Below the pieces are notes generated by a model. That model searched no databases. It was not told the DNA's origin and saw only the letters and a list, made by a program, of their open reading frames with translations. Of a stretch of 61,595 nucleotides of DNA, positions 25,897 to 35,580 are shown one piece after another. The first letter of the stretch is position 1. Each line of letters opens with the position of its first letter. The translations under genes and the position numbers were made by a program. This stretch comes from an uncultured Pelagibacteraceae bacterium (GTDB lineage Bacteria; Pseudomonadota; Alphaproteobacteria; Pelagibacterales; Pelagibacteraceae), in assembly GCA_902519945.1 (NCBI GenBank), contig CABYLY010000006.1:1-61595 (forward strand). The letters are read 5' to 3'.

Positions 25897-26520
25897 ATGG
25901 GAAAATATAAACTCACTTGGAGAGATCTTACTTTAAGAGACTTCAAAATTTACCTATTTGCTCTTTTTAAAGCATTTATCCCCAAAAAAAAAATAAAATC
26001 GTTAGATGAATTAGAAGATTTTATTCAAACAAAGTCAGCATGGGTATCGCAAGTCACTTTGTATGGATATTTAAAGACCAGAATGGGGACTAGATATGTG
26101 CTTCATTTTGAAAATGATGAATTTATGAAGTCAGTCAATTTAGCTAAGTGGAATATCTATGCTGTAGCCTTACAAGATCTTACTTTTTATACTTTCTCAT
26201 ATTTAAAAACAATTACGAACTATCATGAGACCAATAAGGCCAAAGAAATTTTTCTTAAAATCCTAGACGATGAAATTTCAAATAAAATGCCTTTAGATAT
26301 TATTGAAAACACAAAAAAAAACTTTGATGAAAGATTTGAAAAAATAAATTGGGATACCTATCATAGCGATCTCCCTTTTAATCCTAGCGCTTTATCTTTA
26401 TATAAGTGGGCTCCAATTGCAGAAGAATTAAAAACTTTAGATCGTAAAATAGTTTTGAATTCAGTAATACTCAAATGGGATGTTGTTAAAAAAGAATTTA
26501 AAGAAAGATTAGGCTTCTAA
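25897..26520 (+). CDS. Conserved protein of unknown function
   Basis: A 207-aa soluble protein that I do not recognise by family. It has a short hydrophobic N-terminal patch (residues 18-28, [12 protein letters not shown]), a central [17 protein letters not shown] segment, and a mostly helical remainder rich in Lys/Asp/Glu. It is expressed divergently from the symporter operon and converges on acs with a 4-base stop overlap (CTAA). Its location between two acetate-uptake genes hints at a linked role, but nothing in the sequence shows what. Confidence 0.6.
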   Translation: MGKYKLTWRDLTLRDFKIYLFALFKAFIPKKKIKSLDELEDFIQTKSAWVSQVTLYGYLKTRMGTRYVLHFENDEFMKSVNLAKWNIYAVALQDLTFYTFSYLKTITNYHETNKAKEIFLKILDDEISNKMPLDIIENTKKNFDERFEKINWDTYHSDLPFNPSALSLYKWAPIAEELKTLDRKIVLNSVILKWDVVKKEFKERLGF

Positions 26521-28592
26521 GTATTTTTTCTATTGTCAACTAAGCTATCAACAACACTTGGATCAGCTAAAGTTGTGGTATCGCCTAATTGACCATGTTC
26601 ATTAGCCGCAATCTTTCTAAGAATTCTTCTCATTATTTTTCCAGATCTTGTTTTTGGAAGCCCTGGAGTAAAGTGTATTAAGTCAGGAGTTGCTAATGGA
26701 CCTATTTGTTTTCTAACCCATAATTTAAGTTCCCTTTCAAGGTCACCCGTCTCAGTCTCACCTGCATTAAGAGTTACGTAGCAATATAATCCATTTCCCT
26801 TAATGTCATGTGGATAACCAACCACAGCAGCTTCAGCGACTTTAGGATGAGCAACAAAAGCACTTTCAATTTCAGCAGTACCTAAGTTGTGTCCTGATAC
26901 AATAATCACATCATCAACTCTTCCAGTGATCCAATAATATCCATCTTTATCTCGTCTGCATCCATCTCCAGTAAAATACTTTCCATCAAATTGAGAAAAG
27001 TATGTATCTATAAATCTTTGATGATCACCATAAACTGTACGCATTTGACCTGGCCAGGATTGAGAAATACAAAGTCTTCCTTCACCAGCACCTTTGATTT
27101 CTTTGCCATCTTTATCAACGATACATGGTTTAATTCCATAAAAAGGTTTTGTTGCTGATCCAGGTTTTAACGGTATCGCTCCAGTTTGAGGTGCAATCAA
27201 AATTCCACCTGTTTCTGTTTGCCACCAAGTGTCTACAATTGGACATTTTGAATTTCCAACTGTTTTAAAATACCACATCCAAGCTTCTGGATTAATAGGT
27301 TCTCCAACGGTTCCCAATAGTTTAAGTGATTTTCTTGATGTTTTATTTACTGGGTCATCACCTTCTCTCATTAGAGCTCTGATAGCTGTTGGTGCAGTAT
27401 AAAAAGTATTTACCTTAAATTTATCAACAATTTGCCACCATCTAGAGCTATCAGGGTAATTAGGCACTCCTTCAAACATTATAGTTGTGGCTCCATTAGA
27501 TAAAGGTCCATAAATAATATAACTATGTCCAGTGACCCATCCAATGTCAGCGGTACACCAATAAATATCTTTAGGTTTATAGTTGAATATATATTGATGT
27601 GTCATAGATGCATAAACCATGTATCCACCTGTTGTATGTAGAACACCTTTTGGTTTGCCAGTTGAACCAGAAGTGTAAAGAATAAACAAAGGATCTTCTG
27701 CGTTAATTTCTTCAGGTTCGCAATGGCTTGGAACATCTTTAATTAAATCGTGGTACCAAACGTCTCTGTCGTCATCCCAATAAACATAGTTACCTGTTCT
27801 TTTAACAACAATACATTTTTTAACATCAGGACAATTACTTAATGCTTCATCAGTTGTTGCCTTTAAAGGAATTGTTTTTCCCCCTCTTACACCTTCATCA
27901 GCGGTTATAATATATTCTGATTTACAATCATTCACTCTTCCAGAAATAGACTCTGCTGAAAAACCACCGAATATAATAGAATGAATTGCACCAATTCTTG
28001 CACAGGCTAACATCAAAATAGCTAGCTCTGGTATCATTGTCAGATAAATAGTTACTCTATCACCTTTTTGTATTCCAAGTTTTTTAAGACCATTGGCTGC
28101 CTTTGAAACTTTTTGATGAAGTTGTTTATATGAAATTTTTTGGGTATCCTTAGGATCATCACCTACCCAAATAATAGCTGTTTTATCTTTTTTATCTTTT
28201 AAATGTCTATCAATACAATTTGCAGATGCATTTAAAGTTCCGTCTTCAAACCATTTTATTCGAACTTCATCTTTACTATACTTTACATCTTTAATTTTTT
28301 TATATGGTTTTATCCATGTAATTCTTTTTCCTTCTTTTTTCCAAAAAGCATTATTATTTTTGATAGAGTCTTTATATTTATTTTGATATTGAGATTTATT
28401 AATTAAACCACTTTTCACCCACTCCGGTTTTGTTTTAAAAATTAGTTCTTGAGTTGAGCCCTCTTTATTATCCTGAATTTTTTTGTTTTTACTTTTAATC
28501 TTTTTTTGTTTAGAGGTTTTTTTTCTTTTTTTTACCCTCCTTTTTGTTGAGGTTTTTTTCTTTGACTTTGTTTTTTTTCTTTTTTTAGGCAT
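26517..28592 (-). CDS. acs: Acetyl-CoA synthetase with Lys/Arg-rich N-terminal tail
   Basis: A 691-aa AMP-forming acetate:CoA ligase. Family motifs are intact: [12 protein letters not shown] (AMP loop), [10 protein letters not shown], the hinge region ITGRVDDVI, and [11 protein letters not shown], whose second Lys is the residue regulated by acetylation in other bacteria. The synthetase homology begins near residue 52. Ahead of it lies a tail in which 24 of the first 38 residues are Lys or Arg. No ATG, GTG or TTG is available between the tail and the core, so it is probably translated. It works with the adjacent symporter in acetate assimilation. Confidence 0.95.
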   Translation of the reverse strand: MPKKRKKTKSKKKTSTKRRVKKRKKTSKQKKIKSKNKKIQDNKEGSTQELIFKTKPEWVKSGLINKSQYQNKYKDSIKNNNAFWKKEGKRITWIKPYKKIKDVKYSKDEVRIKWFEDGTLNASANCIDRHLKDKKDKTAIIWVGDDPKDTQKISYKQLHQKVSKAANGLKKLGIQKGDRVTIYLTMIPELAILMLACARIGAIHSIIFGGFSAESISGRVNDCKSEYIITADEGVRGGKTIPLKATTDEALSNCPDVKKCIVVKRTGNYVYWDDDRDVWYHDLIKDVPSHCEPEEINAEDPLFILYTSGSTGKPKGVLHTTGGYMVYASMTHQYIFNYKPKDIYWCTADIGWVTGHSYIIYGPLSNGATTIMFEGVPNYPDSSRWWQIVDKFKVNTFYTAPTAIRALMREGDDPVNKTSRKSLKLLGTVGEPINPEAWMWYFKTVGNSKCPIVDTWWQTETGGILIAPQTGAIPLKPGSATKPFYGIKPCIVDKDGKEIKGAGEGRLCISQSWPGQMRTVYGDHQRFIDTYFSQFDGKYFTGDGCRRDKDGYYWITGRVDDVIIVSGHNLGTAEIESAFVAHPKVAEAAVVGYPHDIKGNGLYCYVTLNAGETETGDLERELKLWVRKQIGPLATPDLIHFTPGLPKTRSGKIMRRILRKIAANEHGQLGDTTTLADPSVVDSLVDNRKNT

Positions 28593-28603
28593 AAAAATAA
28601 TTT

Positions 28604-29017
28604 TTAAATCTTACCCATGTTATTTAAAATTTTCCAGCTTTTAGAATCTATTGGCATTACTGATAATCTGCTTTGTTTAATTAGCGATAAATGGCTTAAT
28701 TGCTTGTTTTTTTTAATATCCTCAAGAGTTACCGACTTATCCAATTTTTTTAAGAACTTAACTGTTACAGCAACAAATCGACCAGATTTATCTGTCTTGT
28801 CTAAATATGCTTCTTTAATAACTTCAACTATACCAACAATTTCCTTTCCAATATTTGAATGATAGAAAAAACATCTATCTCCTTTCTTCATCGATTTTAA
28901 ATTTTTGGCAGCCTGATAATTTCTAACTCCATCCCAAGGAGCACCTTTAAGACCAGCCTTTTTTTGTTGTTCGATTGACCAAACGTCAGGTTCTGATTTG
29001 AGTAACCAATATTGCAT
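28604..29017 (-). CDS. EVE domain protein
   Basis: A 137-aa protein that is a single EVE (PUA-like) domain, the type found in thymocyte nuclear protein 1 and in bacterial stand-alone forms. It starts [15 protein letters not shown], then [29 protein letters not shown], and ends [13 protein letters not shown] domains bind modified bases in DNA or RNA. Its stop side is followed by acs, and its start overlaps the tsaD stop by one base. Confidence 0.92.
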   Translation of the reverse strand: MQYWLLKSEPDVWSIEQQKKAGLKGAPWDGVRNYQAAKNLKSMKKGDRCFFYHSNIGKEIVGIVEVIKEAYLDKTDKSGRFVAVTVKFLKKLDKSVTLEDIKKNKQLSHLSLIKQSRLSVMPIDSKSWKILNNMGKI

Positions 29018-30090
29018 TAAAGTTTCACCCCAGCTCCTTTTAAAAATAATGCACTTTCATCCAATTGCCATCTAGGTTTTGCTGGATAATCTAATTCATT
29101 AAATTTTTTTAATTTGTACTTTTCTAAACCTACCATTGCTATCATTGCAGCATTATCCCCACATATATCTATTGGTGGAAAAATGCTTTGATAATTATTT
29201 TCTTTACATAAGTCAATTAACATAGATCTAATTTTTTTATTTGCAGCTACGCCACCTGCAACAACAAAGATTTTTTCTTGAATGTTATTTTGTTTTTCAA
29301 ATTCATCAAAAGCAATTTTTGTTTTTTTTTTTAATATTTCTTCAATTGTTTTTTGAAAAGAAGCTGCCAAATTGAATTTATCTTGCTCAGTTTTAATTGT
29401 TTTACTTATCCTCAGAATTGCAGTTTTGAGACCAGCAAATGATAAATTGCATCCACCCTTATTGATAATAGGTTTTGGTAAGTCATAAGAATTTGGATCA
29501 CCTTTTTTTGCCCAAAGTTCGATTTGGGGTCCTCCAGGAAATTCTATTCCAAGAAGTTTGGCAGTTTTATCAAAAGCTTCACCAAGCGCATCATCAATAG
29601 TTGTTCCTAGTCTTTTATATTTTCCAAGACCCTGGACTTTTAAATATTGCGAATGGCCTCCTGAAATTAATAACAATAGATATGGATAATCTAAGTTTGA
29701 AACAAATTTAGGGCTTAATGCATGCCCCTCTAAATGATTTACAGCAATGAAAGGTTTGTTAATTGAAGAAGCAAAAGCTTTTCCAAAGCTTAAACCTACT
29801 GACAAACAAACTATTAAGCCAGGGCCCGCAGTTGAAGCTACTGCATCAATTTCCTCGATTTTTTTTCCACTTTTATCTAGTGCTTTTTGCACAATTAAAT
29901 CTATTTTTTCGATATGTGATCTGGCAGCTAGTTCTGGAACTACGCCCCCAAATTCTTTGTGAACTTCAGTTTGACTAGAGATGATATTTGATAGAATTAT
30001 TGGATTCCCTTGCTCATTTTCAGTGATTACTGATGCAGCGGTTTCATCACAACTAGTCTCAATTCCAAGAATTAAGGGTTTTTTACTCAT
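29017..30090 (-). CDS. tsaD: tRNA N6-threonylcarbamoyladenosine transferase TsaD
   Basis: A 357-aa ASKHA-fold protein that transfers threonylcarbamoyl to A37 of ANN-decoding tRNAs. Seen are LGIETSCDETAAS at the N terminus, the metal site AVNHLEGHALSP, LLISGGHSQ, and the late phosphate motif VAGGVAANK. Length is standard (about 340-360 aa). It is divergent from hemC, a common alphaproteobacterial arrangement. Confidence 0.97.
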   Translation of the reverse strand: MSKKPLILGIETSCDETAASVITENEQGNPIILSNIISSQTEVHKEFGGVVPELAARSHIEKIDLIVQKALDKSGKKIEEIDAVASTAGPGLIVCLSVGLSFGKAFASSINKPFIAVNHLEGHALSPKFVSNLDYPYLLLLISGGHSQYLKVQGLGKYKRLGTTIDDALGEAFDKTAKLLGIEFPGGPQIELWAKKGDPNSYDLPKPIINKGGCNLSFAGLKTAILRISKTIKTEQDKFNLAASFQKTIEEILKKKTKIAFDEFEKQNNIQEKIFVVAGGVAANKKIRSMLIDLCKENNYQSIFPPIDICGDNAAMIAMVGLEKYKLKKFNELDYPAKPRWQLDESALFLKGAGVKL

Positions 30091-30146
30091 ACAAATAGTT
30101 TTTAATAATTGTACATTTCCAATACAAGAAAGAAATAAATTTATTT

Positions 30147-31064
30147 ATGGTCAAAAAAATTATCATAGGCTCAAGAGGTAGTAAATTAGCATTGCTGTAT
30201 GCTCAAAAAGCTAAAGATCAAATTATTAAAAAAACTAATTTGAGTAAAAATGATATTGAAATCAAATCTATCACAACAAAAGGTGATCAAGTTAAAAATA
30301 CTAGATTGTCAGATATAGGGGGCAAAGGTTTGTTCTCAACCGAAATTGAAAAAGAATTAGAAAACAAAAATATCGATATTGCAGTTCACGCATTAAAAGA
30401 TATGCCAGCAATTGAAACAAGTGGTTTGCAAACCGACACATTTTTAGAGAGAAATGATCCAAGAGAAATTTTAATTACAACTAATAAAAAAAAACTAAAT
30501 GATCTTAAACTGAAATCAATCATAGGAACATCTTCATTTAGAAGAGAATTCCAAATTAAAAAATTAAGATCTGATTTAACGTGCAAAATTATTAGAGGAA
30601 ACGTAGATACTAGAATAAAAAAACTTAAAAATGGAGATTATGATGCAATCATTTTGTCTTATGCGGGGATCAAAAATTTAAACCTTGAAAATGAGATAGC
30701 TGAAGTTTTTTCAGTACAAGAAATTATACCAAGTGCTGGACAAGGTATAATAGCACTACAGTGTCGGGAAATAGATAAAGACATAATTTCAATTTTAAAA
30801 AAAGTAAATCATGAAGAGACTTATAAAAGAGCTTATGCCGAGAGGAATGTTCTTAAAGTTTTAGAAGGAGATTGTCAAACAGCGATTGGTGTTTATTCAA
30901 AAATAGATGGAGAAGTAATTGTAGTTGAGGCAGAACTTTTTTCAATTGATGGCTCTCAAAGATTTTATGAAAAGAAATCTGATAGGATTGATAAATTTAA
31001 AGAAGTTGGAAAAGAAATTGGGCAAAATTTAAAAATTAAATCAAATAATTCTTATAAAAAATAA
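30147..31064 (+). CDS. hemC: Hydroxymethylbilane synthase
   Basis: A 305-aa porphobilinogen deaminase that links four porphobilinogen units. It starts IIIGSRGSKLALLYAQ, continues with IDIAVHALKDMPA, TSSFRRE and IIRGNVDTRI, and ends with the dipyrromethane cofactor site GDCQTAIGV, whose Cys is conserved. The next gene is hemD, one base away, completing uroporphyrinogen III formation. Confidence 0.97.
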   Translation: MVKKIIIGSRGSKLALLYAQKAKDQIIKKTNLSKNDIEIKSITTKGDQVKNTRLSDIGGKGLFSTEIEKELENKNIDIAVHALKDMPAIETSGLQTDTFLERNDPREILITTNKKKLNDLKLKSIIGTSSFRREFQIKKLRSDLTCKIIRGNVDTRIKKLKNGDYDAIILSYAGIKNLNLENEIAEVFSVQEIIPSAGQGIIALQCREIDKDIISILKKVNHEETYKRAYAERNVLKVLEGDCQTAIGVYSKIDGEVIVVEAELFSIDGSQRFYEKKSDRIDKFKEVGKEIGQNLKIKSNNSYKK

Positions 31065-31065
31065 T

Positions 31066-31764
31066 ATGCATATTTTATTAACAAGACCACTTGAAGATTG
31101 TTCAGAAATGATTTTAAAATTTAAATCATTAGGTCATAAAGTTTCTCATATTCCATTAATTAATATTGAAAAAGTTAATTATGAGAAAATTAAATTTTCT
31201 GATTATGGAGGGATTATTTTTACTAGTGCTAATGCTGTTAAATTTTTAGATTTAACCAATGTAGATAAAAACATCAAATGTTTTTGTGTTGGAAACTCAA
31301 CTGAAAAAAAAGTCAGATCTTTAGGATTCCAAAATACAATTGCCGCAGAAGGAAATGTTTCTAATTTAAAAGAGCTAATATTACAAACTTATGAAACGAA
31401 AAATAAAAATTTACTTTATGTTAGTGGTGAAATTATATCTGCTGATTTGGATCAACAACTTATGAACGAAGGCTATGGAATAAAAAGGGTGGTTAATTAT
31501 AGGGCAAAACATAATCAAACATTTAGTGAAAATTTTGTAAAAGATTTAAAATTAAATATGCCTGACATGGTCTATGTTTATTCTAAAAATAGTGCTCAAA
31601 GTTTTTTGAATTTTATTAAAAATCAACAGCTTGAAAGCTTATGGATGGATACAAATTTATTGTGTATTGGTGAAAAAACTTCATTTATATTGAACCAAAT
31701 AAAATGGAAAAAAATATTCCTTTTTAATCCTGGAGAAGAAGAGTTTTTGTTATATAAAATTTAG
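31066..31764 (+). CDS. hemD: Uroporphyrinogen-III synthase
   Basis: A 232-aa HemD. The family is poorly conserved, but the fold pattern is recognisable: ILLTRPLEDC at the start, IIFTSANAVKFL, FCVGNSTEKKVRSLGF, and a second lobe with LLYVSGE and VYVYSKNSAQSFL. Position immediately after hemC makes the assignment secure. It precedes an MscS-type channel by 2 bases. Confidence 0.93.
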   Translation: MHILLTRPLEDCSEMILKFKSLGHKVSHIPLINIEKVNYEKIKFSDYGGIIFTSANAVKFLDLTNVDKNIKCFCVGNSTEKKVRSLGFQNTIAAEGNVSNLKELILQTYETKNKNLLYVSGEIISADLDQQLMNEGYGIKRVVNYRAKHNQTFSENFVKDLKLNMPDMVYVYSKNSAQSFLNFIKNQQLESLWMDTNLLCIGEKTSFILNQIKWKKIFLFNPGEEEFLLYKI

Positions 31765-31766
31765 AT

Positions 31767-32852
31767 ATGGATTTGTTTAAAAATTTTTCTGAAATATTTT
31801 TGTCAGTATGGAATAAAGGTATTTTAGGTGTTGATATTTTTCAAATATTAATTGGATTAGGAATTTTTCTAATTTTTTTAATATTTAGAGGTTTAATAAG
31901 TAAATTAGTAATTAAAAAGTTAGAAATTATCTCAAAAAGAACAACAAATAAATTAGATGATACTTTTGTAAAATCTTTGATTGGTCCTGCAAGATTTTTA
32001 CCTATAGTTTTAGGTTTTTTTATAGCTAGTTATTATATGACTTTTTCTATGGAGGGTCGAGAAATTGTTGATACTATAAATAGAACTTTAATTACGATAT
32101 TAATTTTTTGGGTTATTCATCAAATCATAGAACCAGTCTCTTATGTATTGAGTGGACTTGATAAACTTCTGACAAAAGAGTTAATTGGATGGATAATAAA
32201 ATCTTTAAAGATTTTAATATTTATTTTAGGTCTCGCAGCAGTCTTGGAATTATGGGGAATTAAAATTGGTCCAATTATAGCCGGGTTAGGCTTATTTGGA
32301 GTAGCAGTCGCGTTAGGTGCTCAAGATTTATTTAAAAACTTAATATCAGGAATTTTAGTTTTAGTAGAAAAGAGATTTAAAATTGGTGATTGGATTTCAG
32401 TGGACGGGATTATAGAAGGCATTGTTGAAAAAATAGGTTTTCGTTCAACAACAATAAGAAAATTTGATAAATCTTTAGCAATAATTCCAAATTTTCAATT
32501 TGCGGAAAATGCAGTAGTTAATGTGAGTGAAACATCTAACTGGTTGATAAGCTGGATAATTACTCTTCAATATGACACTACTGTTGATCAACTTAAAAAT
32601 ATTCGAGATCAAATTGAAGATCATATTAAAAAAAGTGAGGATTTTGACGTCAATATAGGAATAGCGGTTAGAGTTGATAAATTTTCAGACAGTTCAATAG
32701 ATATGTATGTACGTTGTTTTACAAAATCTGATAGTTGGAATGAATGGTTATCAGTTAAAGAAAGATTAGCTATTGCGATTAAACAAATTGTAGAAAATAA
32801 CAAGGCTTCTTTTGCTTTCCCAAGTTCTTCAATTTATATTGAAAAAAAATGA
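31767..32852 (+). CDS. Small-conductance mechanosensitive channel (MscS family)
   Basis: A 361-aa MscS-type channel. Five or so hydrophobic segments fill residues 18-180. The pore-lining TM3 is followed by the signature GLGLFGVAVALGAQDLFKNL and the beta-domain start KRFKIGDWISVDGIIEGIVE. It would release solutes during hypo-osmotic shock from the inner membrane. It is slightly longer than E. coli MscS (286 aa) because of extra N-terminal membrane helices. The stop overlaps the YggT gene by 4 bases. Confidence 0.92.
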   Translation: MDLFKNFSEIFLSVWNKGILGVDIFQILIGLGIFLIFLIFRGLISKLVIKKLEIISKRTTNKLDDTFVKSLIGPARFLPIVLGFFIASYYMTFSMEGREIVDTINRTLITILIFWVIHQIIEPVSYVLSGLDKLLTKELIGWIIKSLKILIFILGLAAVLELWGIKIGPIIAGLGLFGVAVALGAQDLFKNLISGILVLVEKRFKIGDWISVDGIIEGIVEKIGFRSTTIRKFDKSLAIIPNFQFAENAVVNVSETSNWLISWIITLQYDTTVDQLKNIRDQIEDHIKKSEDFDVNIGIAVRVDKFSDSSIDMYVRCFTKSDSWNEWLSVKERLAIAIKQIVENNKASFAFPSSSIYIEKK

Positions 32853-33139
32853 TTGCTATTTTTTATCTGGTTTTACAATTATTAAAACTTTATTCTTATG
32901 TGGTCATAGCTAATGTTATAATTAGTTGGCTAGTTGCTTTTAATGTATTAAATACTCAGAATAGATTTGTTTACGTAGTTTTAGATTTTACCTATAGATT
33001 AACCGAACCATTTTTGAGAGGAATAAGACGTTTTTTACCAAATTTGGGAGCGTTAGACATTTCTCCAATAATTTTACTGCTATTGATTTGGTTTATAGAA
33101 ATGTGTATGAAGCTCTACATTGCACCACTGATATTCTAA
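32849..33139 (+). CDS. YggT family protein
   Basis: A 96-aa membrane protein with two hydrophobic segments (residues 6-30 and 70-93) and the diagnostic RLTEPFLRGIRRFLPNLG then DISPIILLLLIWF blocks of YggT. The role is not firmly established in any bacterium. It overlaps the MscS gene by ATGA and is followed by folD. Confidence 0.92.
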   Translation: MIAIFYLVLQLLKLYSYVVIANVIISWLVAFNVLNTQNRFVYVVLDFTYRLTEPFLRGIRRFLPNLGALDISPIILLLLIWFIEMCMKLYIAPLIF

Positions 33140-33144
33140 AATTT

Positions 33145-33990
33145 ATGATTTTAATTGATGGAAAAAAAGAAGCAGCATTATTAAGAGAGCAACTTAAAAA
33201 AGAAGTATCTGAGTTAAAAATAAAACATAATAAAGTCCCTGGTTTAACTGTAATTTTAATTGGAGATTTTACTCCAAGCCAAATTTATGTCAGAAATAAA
33301 GAAAAATCAGCTAACGAAGTTGGGCTTAAATCTGAGGTAGTCAAATATCCAGACAGTGTGGATGAAAAAGTTGTTTTAGACAAAATAGATGAATTAAATA
33401 AAGATTCATCTGTGTCAGGTATTTTAGTTCAGTTACCGTTGCCAAAACATATAGACAAACAAAAAATTATTGAGGCTATTGATCCATCAAAGGATGTTGA
33501 TGGATTCCATCCTGTAAATGTGGGAAATCTCTCTTCAGGTTATGAAAGTTCGGTTCCATGCACACCACTTGGATGTTATTTATTAATCAAAAAGATAGAG
33601 CCAAACTTAAATGGTAAAAAGGCTGTAGTTGTTGGTCGATCTAACTTGAATGGCAAACCAATGACTCAACTACTTCTTAAGGAAAATTGTACAGTAACAA
33701 TAACACATTCAAAGACAAAAGATTTAAAGGCGGAGTGTTTAGAGGCAGATATTATTGTAGCAGCGGTTGGCATTCCTGAGCTAGTGAAAGGTGATTGGGT
33801 AAAAAAAAATACAATTGTTATAGATGTTGGGATAAATAAAACAGAGAAAGGCATTGTTGGGGATGTTGCATTTGATGAAGTTTCAAAAAATGCTAGAGCT
33901 CTCACACCAGTTCCAGGTGGAGTTGGACCTATGACAATAGCGTGTTTATTAAAAAATACAATTGACTGTTTCAAAAGATCGCAAGTATAG
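33145..33990 (+). CDS. folD: Methylenetetrahydrofolate dehydrogenase / methenyl-THF cyclohydrolase
   Basis: A 281-aa bifunctional FolD, starting at the ATG at 33145 (MILIDGKKEA) and not at the longer open frame that overlaps the YggT gene. Catalytic Lys lies in YVRNKEKSANEVG; other blocks are VQLPLPKHI, KDVDGFHPVN, VVGRSNLNGKP and PVPGGVGPMTIA. It oxidises methylene-THF with NADP and hydrolyses methenyl-THF, central to one-carbon oxidation in this lineage. Confidence 0.96.
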   Translation: MILIDGKKEAALLREQLKKEVSELKIKHNKVPGLTVILIGDFTPSQIYVRNKEKSANEVGLKSEVVKYPDSVDEKVVLDKIDELNKDSSVSGILVQLPLPKHIDKQKIIEAIDPSKDVDGFHPVNVGNLSSGYESSVPCTPLGCYLLIKKIEPNLNGKKAVVVGRSNLNGKPMTQLLLKENCTVTITHSKTKDLKAECLEADIIVAAVGIPELVKGDWVKKNTIVIDVGINKTEKGIVGDVAFDEVSKNARALTPVPGGVGPMTIACLLKNTIDCFKRSQV

Positions 33991-34027
33991 CATTTAATTC
34001 AACAAATTTTTTTTGATAAGATGGGTT

Positions 34028-34231
34028 ATGAAAAAACCTAAATACCATTTCAGAATTGCAATTTTAATGCTTATTCTTACCGTACCACCAATAGGAGCTA
34101 CCCAACTAGGATGGTATTTATATGATAAGCAAACTGGATTTGATTATGGTATGATCGTAGGGACATTTTCAGTAATTTATGCTGCATGGTTGATGTATGA
34201 AAAAAATTGGAGAGAGGATGACGAGGATTAA
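34028..34231 (+). CDS. Small membrane protein of unknown function
   Basis: 67 aa from the ATG at 34028 (an upstream TTG at 34013 is less likely). Two hydrophobic segments are present, about residues 10-26 and 43-57, with an acidic C terminus (REDDED). I do not recognise a family. It is followed after 3 bases by a SHOCT protein, and the pair may be co-transcribed with folD. Confidence 0.6.
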   Translation: MKKPKYHFRIAILMLILTVPPIGATQLGWYLYDKQTGFDYGMIVGTFSVIYAAWLMYEKNWREDDED

Positions 34232-34234
34232 AAT

Positions 34235-34501
34235 ATGGAAAAAATAATTTTTTTTGGATTAGTAATACCGATTTTAGCATTCGTTCTTTATTTAGGTGGA
34301 ACAGCTATCATGAAAGGGTTTGAGGCTAAGAAGGAAAATAAATCAAAAGAGGATATTGAAAATCAAGATGTAGAACAAAATTTATCCGAAAATAATGATA
34401 AGTTAACAGATGAGCTAAATAAATTAAATCAACTTCTTAAAGATGGAGTTTTAACTGAGGAAGAATTCCAAAAAGCTAAAAAGAAAATTTTAGACAATTA
34501 A
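34235..34501 (+). CDS. SHOCT domain protein with N-terminal membrane anchor
   Basis: 88 aa: a single transmembrane helix (residues 4-24), a charged linker, and a C-terminal SHOCT motif (LNQLLKDGVLTEEEFQKAKKKIL). SHOCT segments are thought to mediate oligomerisation. The stop shares TTAA with the convergent metallohydrolase gene, a 4-base overlap. Confidence 0.78.
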   Translation: MEKIIFFGLVIPILAFVLYLGGTAIMKGFEAKKENKSKEDIENQDVEQNLSENNDKLTDELNKLNQLLKDGVLTEEEFQKAKKKILDN

Positions 34502-35580
34502 TTGTAATTTAGTAATTTTTTTAATGATCCAAATTCACCTATACGATAAACGATTGCATCCTCTTTCTTAAATCCATATTTTTCAGCATTAGCTTTAAAT
34601 CTCACTGGTGGTTCCATTATAGGTTCTAAAGATAAAACAAATGTGCCCCAATGCATTCCAATTACTTTTTTACTCCTTAAATTTTTTGCAACCTCTAAAG
34701 CTTCTTCTGGATTAGTATGATAAATTGATTTATCTTTGTAAGGCATTATTGGATAAAAATTATAAGCACCAATATTAATAAATGTAAGATCGATTGGTCC
34801 ATATTTGTTTCCTATGTCCTTATAAATATTTCCTATTCCGGTATCACAACCAAACAGTAATTTTTTTCCATTATATTCAATCAAAAAATTTCCCCATAAA
34901 GTTTTATTTGTATCTGTGAGACTTCTTTTTGACCAATGAACAGCGGGCAAAAAAGTAATTTTTAAATTTTTATTTATTTCAATTTCTTCATACCAGTCCA
35001 TCTCATTTACATCTTTATAGCCATTTTTAGTAAAATATTTTCCAAGCTTCAAGGGAAGTAAAACCTTTACATTTTTAAAAGGGAATCTTCTTATTGTAGT
35101 CATATCTTGGTGATCATAATGATTATGAGTAAGTAAAAAAATATCTGTTTTAGGAATTTCATTTAATTTAAGGGCAGGTTCTGTAAATCTTTTTGGTCCA
35201 AAAATAAGTGGTCCAGCATTTTTTGAAAATACTGGATCTGTGATAATTGTTGTATTACCAAGTTTGATTAAAAATGTTGCATGACCGATCCAAGCCACAT
35301 AATCATCTTCCTGATATTTTCTTAGATCGGATAAAACTTTTTCTTTATCTATCACATGTTCTTTGGGGACAGTCATATCAAGTTTCTTTTTCTCTTGATT
35401 AAAAATTTTATATGACCACTTAAAATTTGCATCTCTTTTTGGAGAACCTTCAGGATTTCTAAAAGTACCATCTGGTAAATGGTGGTAAGGTTTTTTTTCC
35501 ATAGCTGATCCAATATGATTATATGAAACAATGCCAATTAAAAAACATAAAATTCCGATTAATTTTTTTGCATTAACCAT
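34498..35580 (-). CDS. Secreted metallo-beta-lactamase-fold hydrolase (NAPE-PLD/RomA-like)
   Basis: A 360-aa metallo-beta-lactamase-fold protein with an N-terminal signal or anchor segment (residues 6-24). The metal-binding motif is THNHYDHQD; an early HLPDGTFRNP is typical of the NAPE-PLD/RomA group; later ligands lie in AVHWSKRS, FGCDTG and GMHWGTF. Family members hydrolyse phosphodiester-type lipid substrates or remain uncharacterised. Its start overlaps the end of the sugar dehydrogenase-like gene by 22 bases, so they are likely co-transcribed. Confidence 0.85.
   Translation of the reverse strand: MVNAKKLIGILCFLIGIVSYNHIGSAMEKKPYHHLPDGTFRNPEGSPKRDANFKWSYKIFNQEKKKLDMTVPKEHVIDKEKVLSDLRKYQEDDYVAWIGHATFLIKLGNTTIITDPVFSKNAGPLIFGPKRFTEPALKLNEIPKTDIFLLTHNHYDHQDMTTIRRFPFKNVKVLLPLKLGKYFTKNGYKDVNEMDWYEEIEINKNLKITFLPAVHWSKRSLTDTNKTLWGNFLIEYNGKKLLFGCDTGIGNIYKDIGNKYGPIDLTFINIGAYNFYPIMPYKDKSIYHTNPEEALEVAKNLRSKKVIGMHWGTFVLSLEPIMEPPVRFKANAEKYGFKKEDAIVYRIGEFGSLKKLLNYN

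Noticed and set aside
28617-28862. Plus-strand ORF opposite the EVE gene
   Set aside because: The EVE protein on the minus strand has the complete family motif set. The plus-strand ORF is an antisense shadow.
33088-33144. Extended start for folD overlapping the YggT gene
   Set aside because: FolD homologues begin close to the MILIDGKKEA segment. The extension is an out-of-frame reading of YggT codons.
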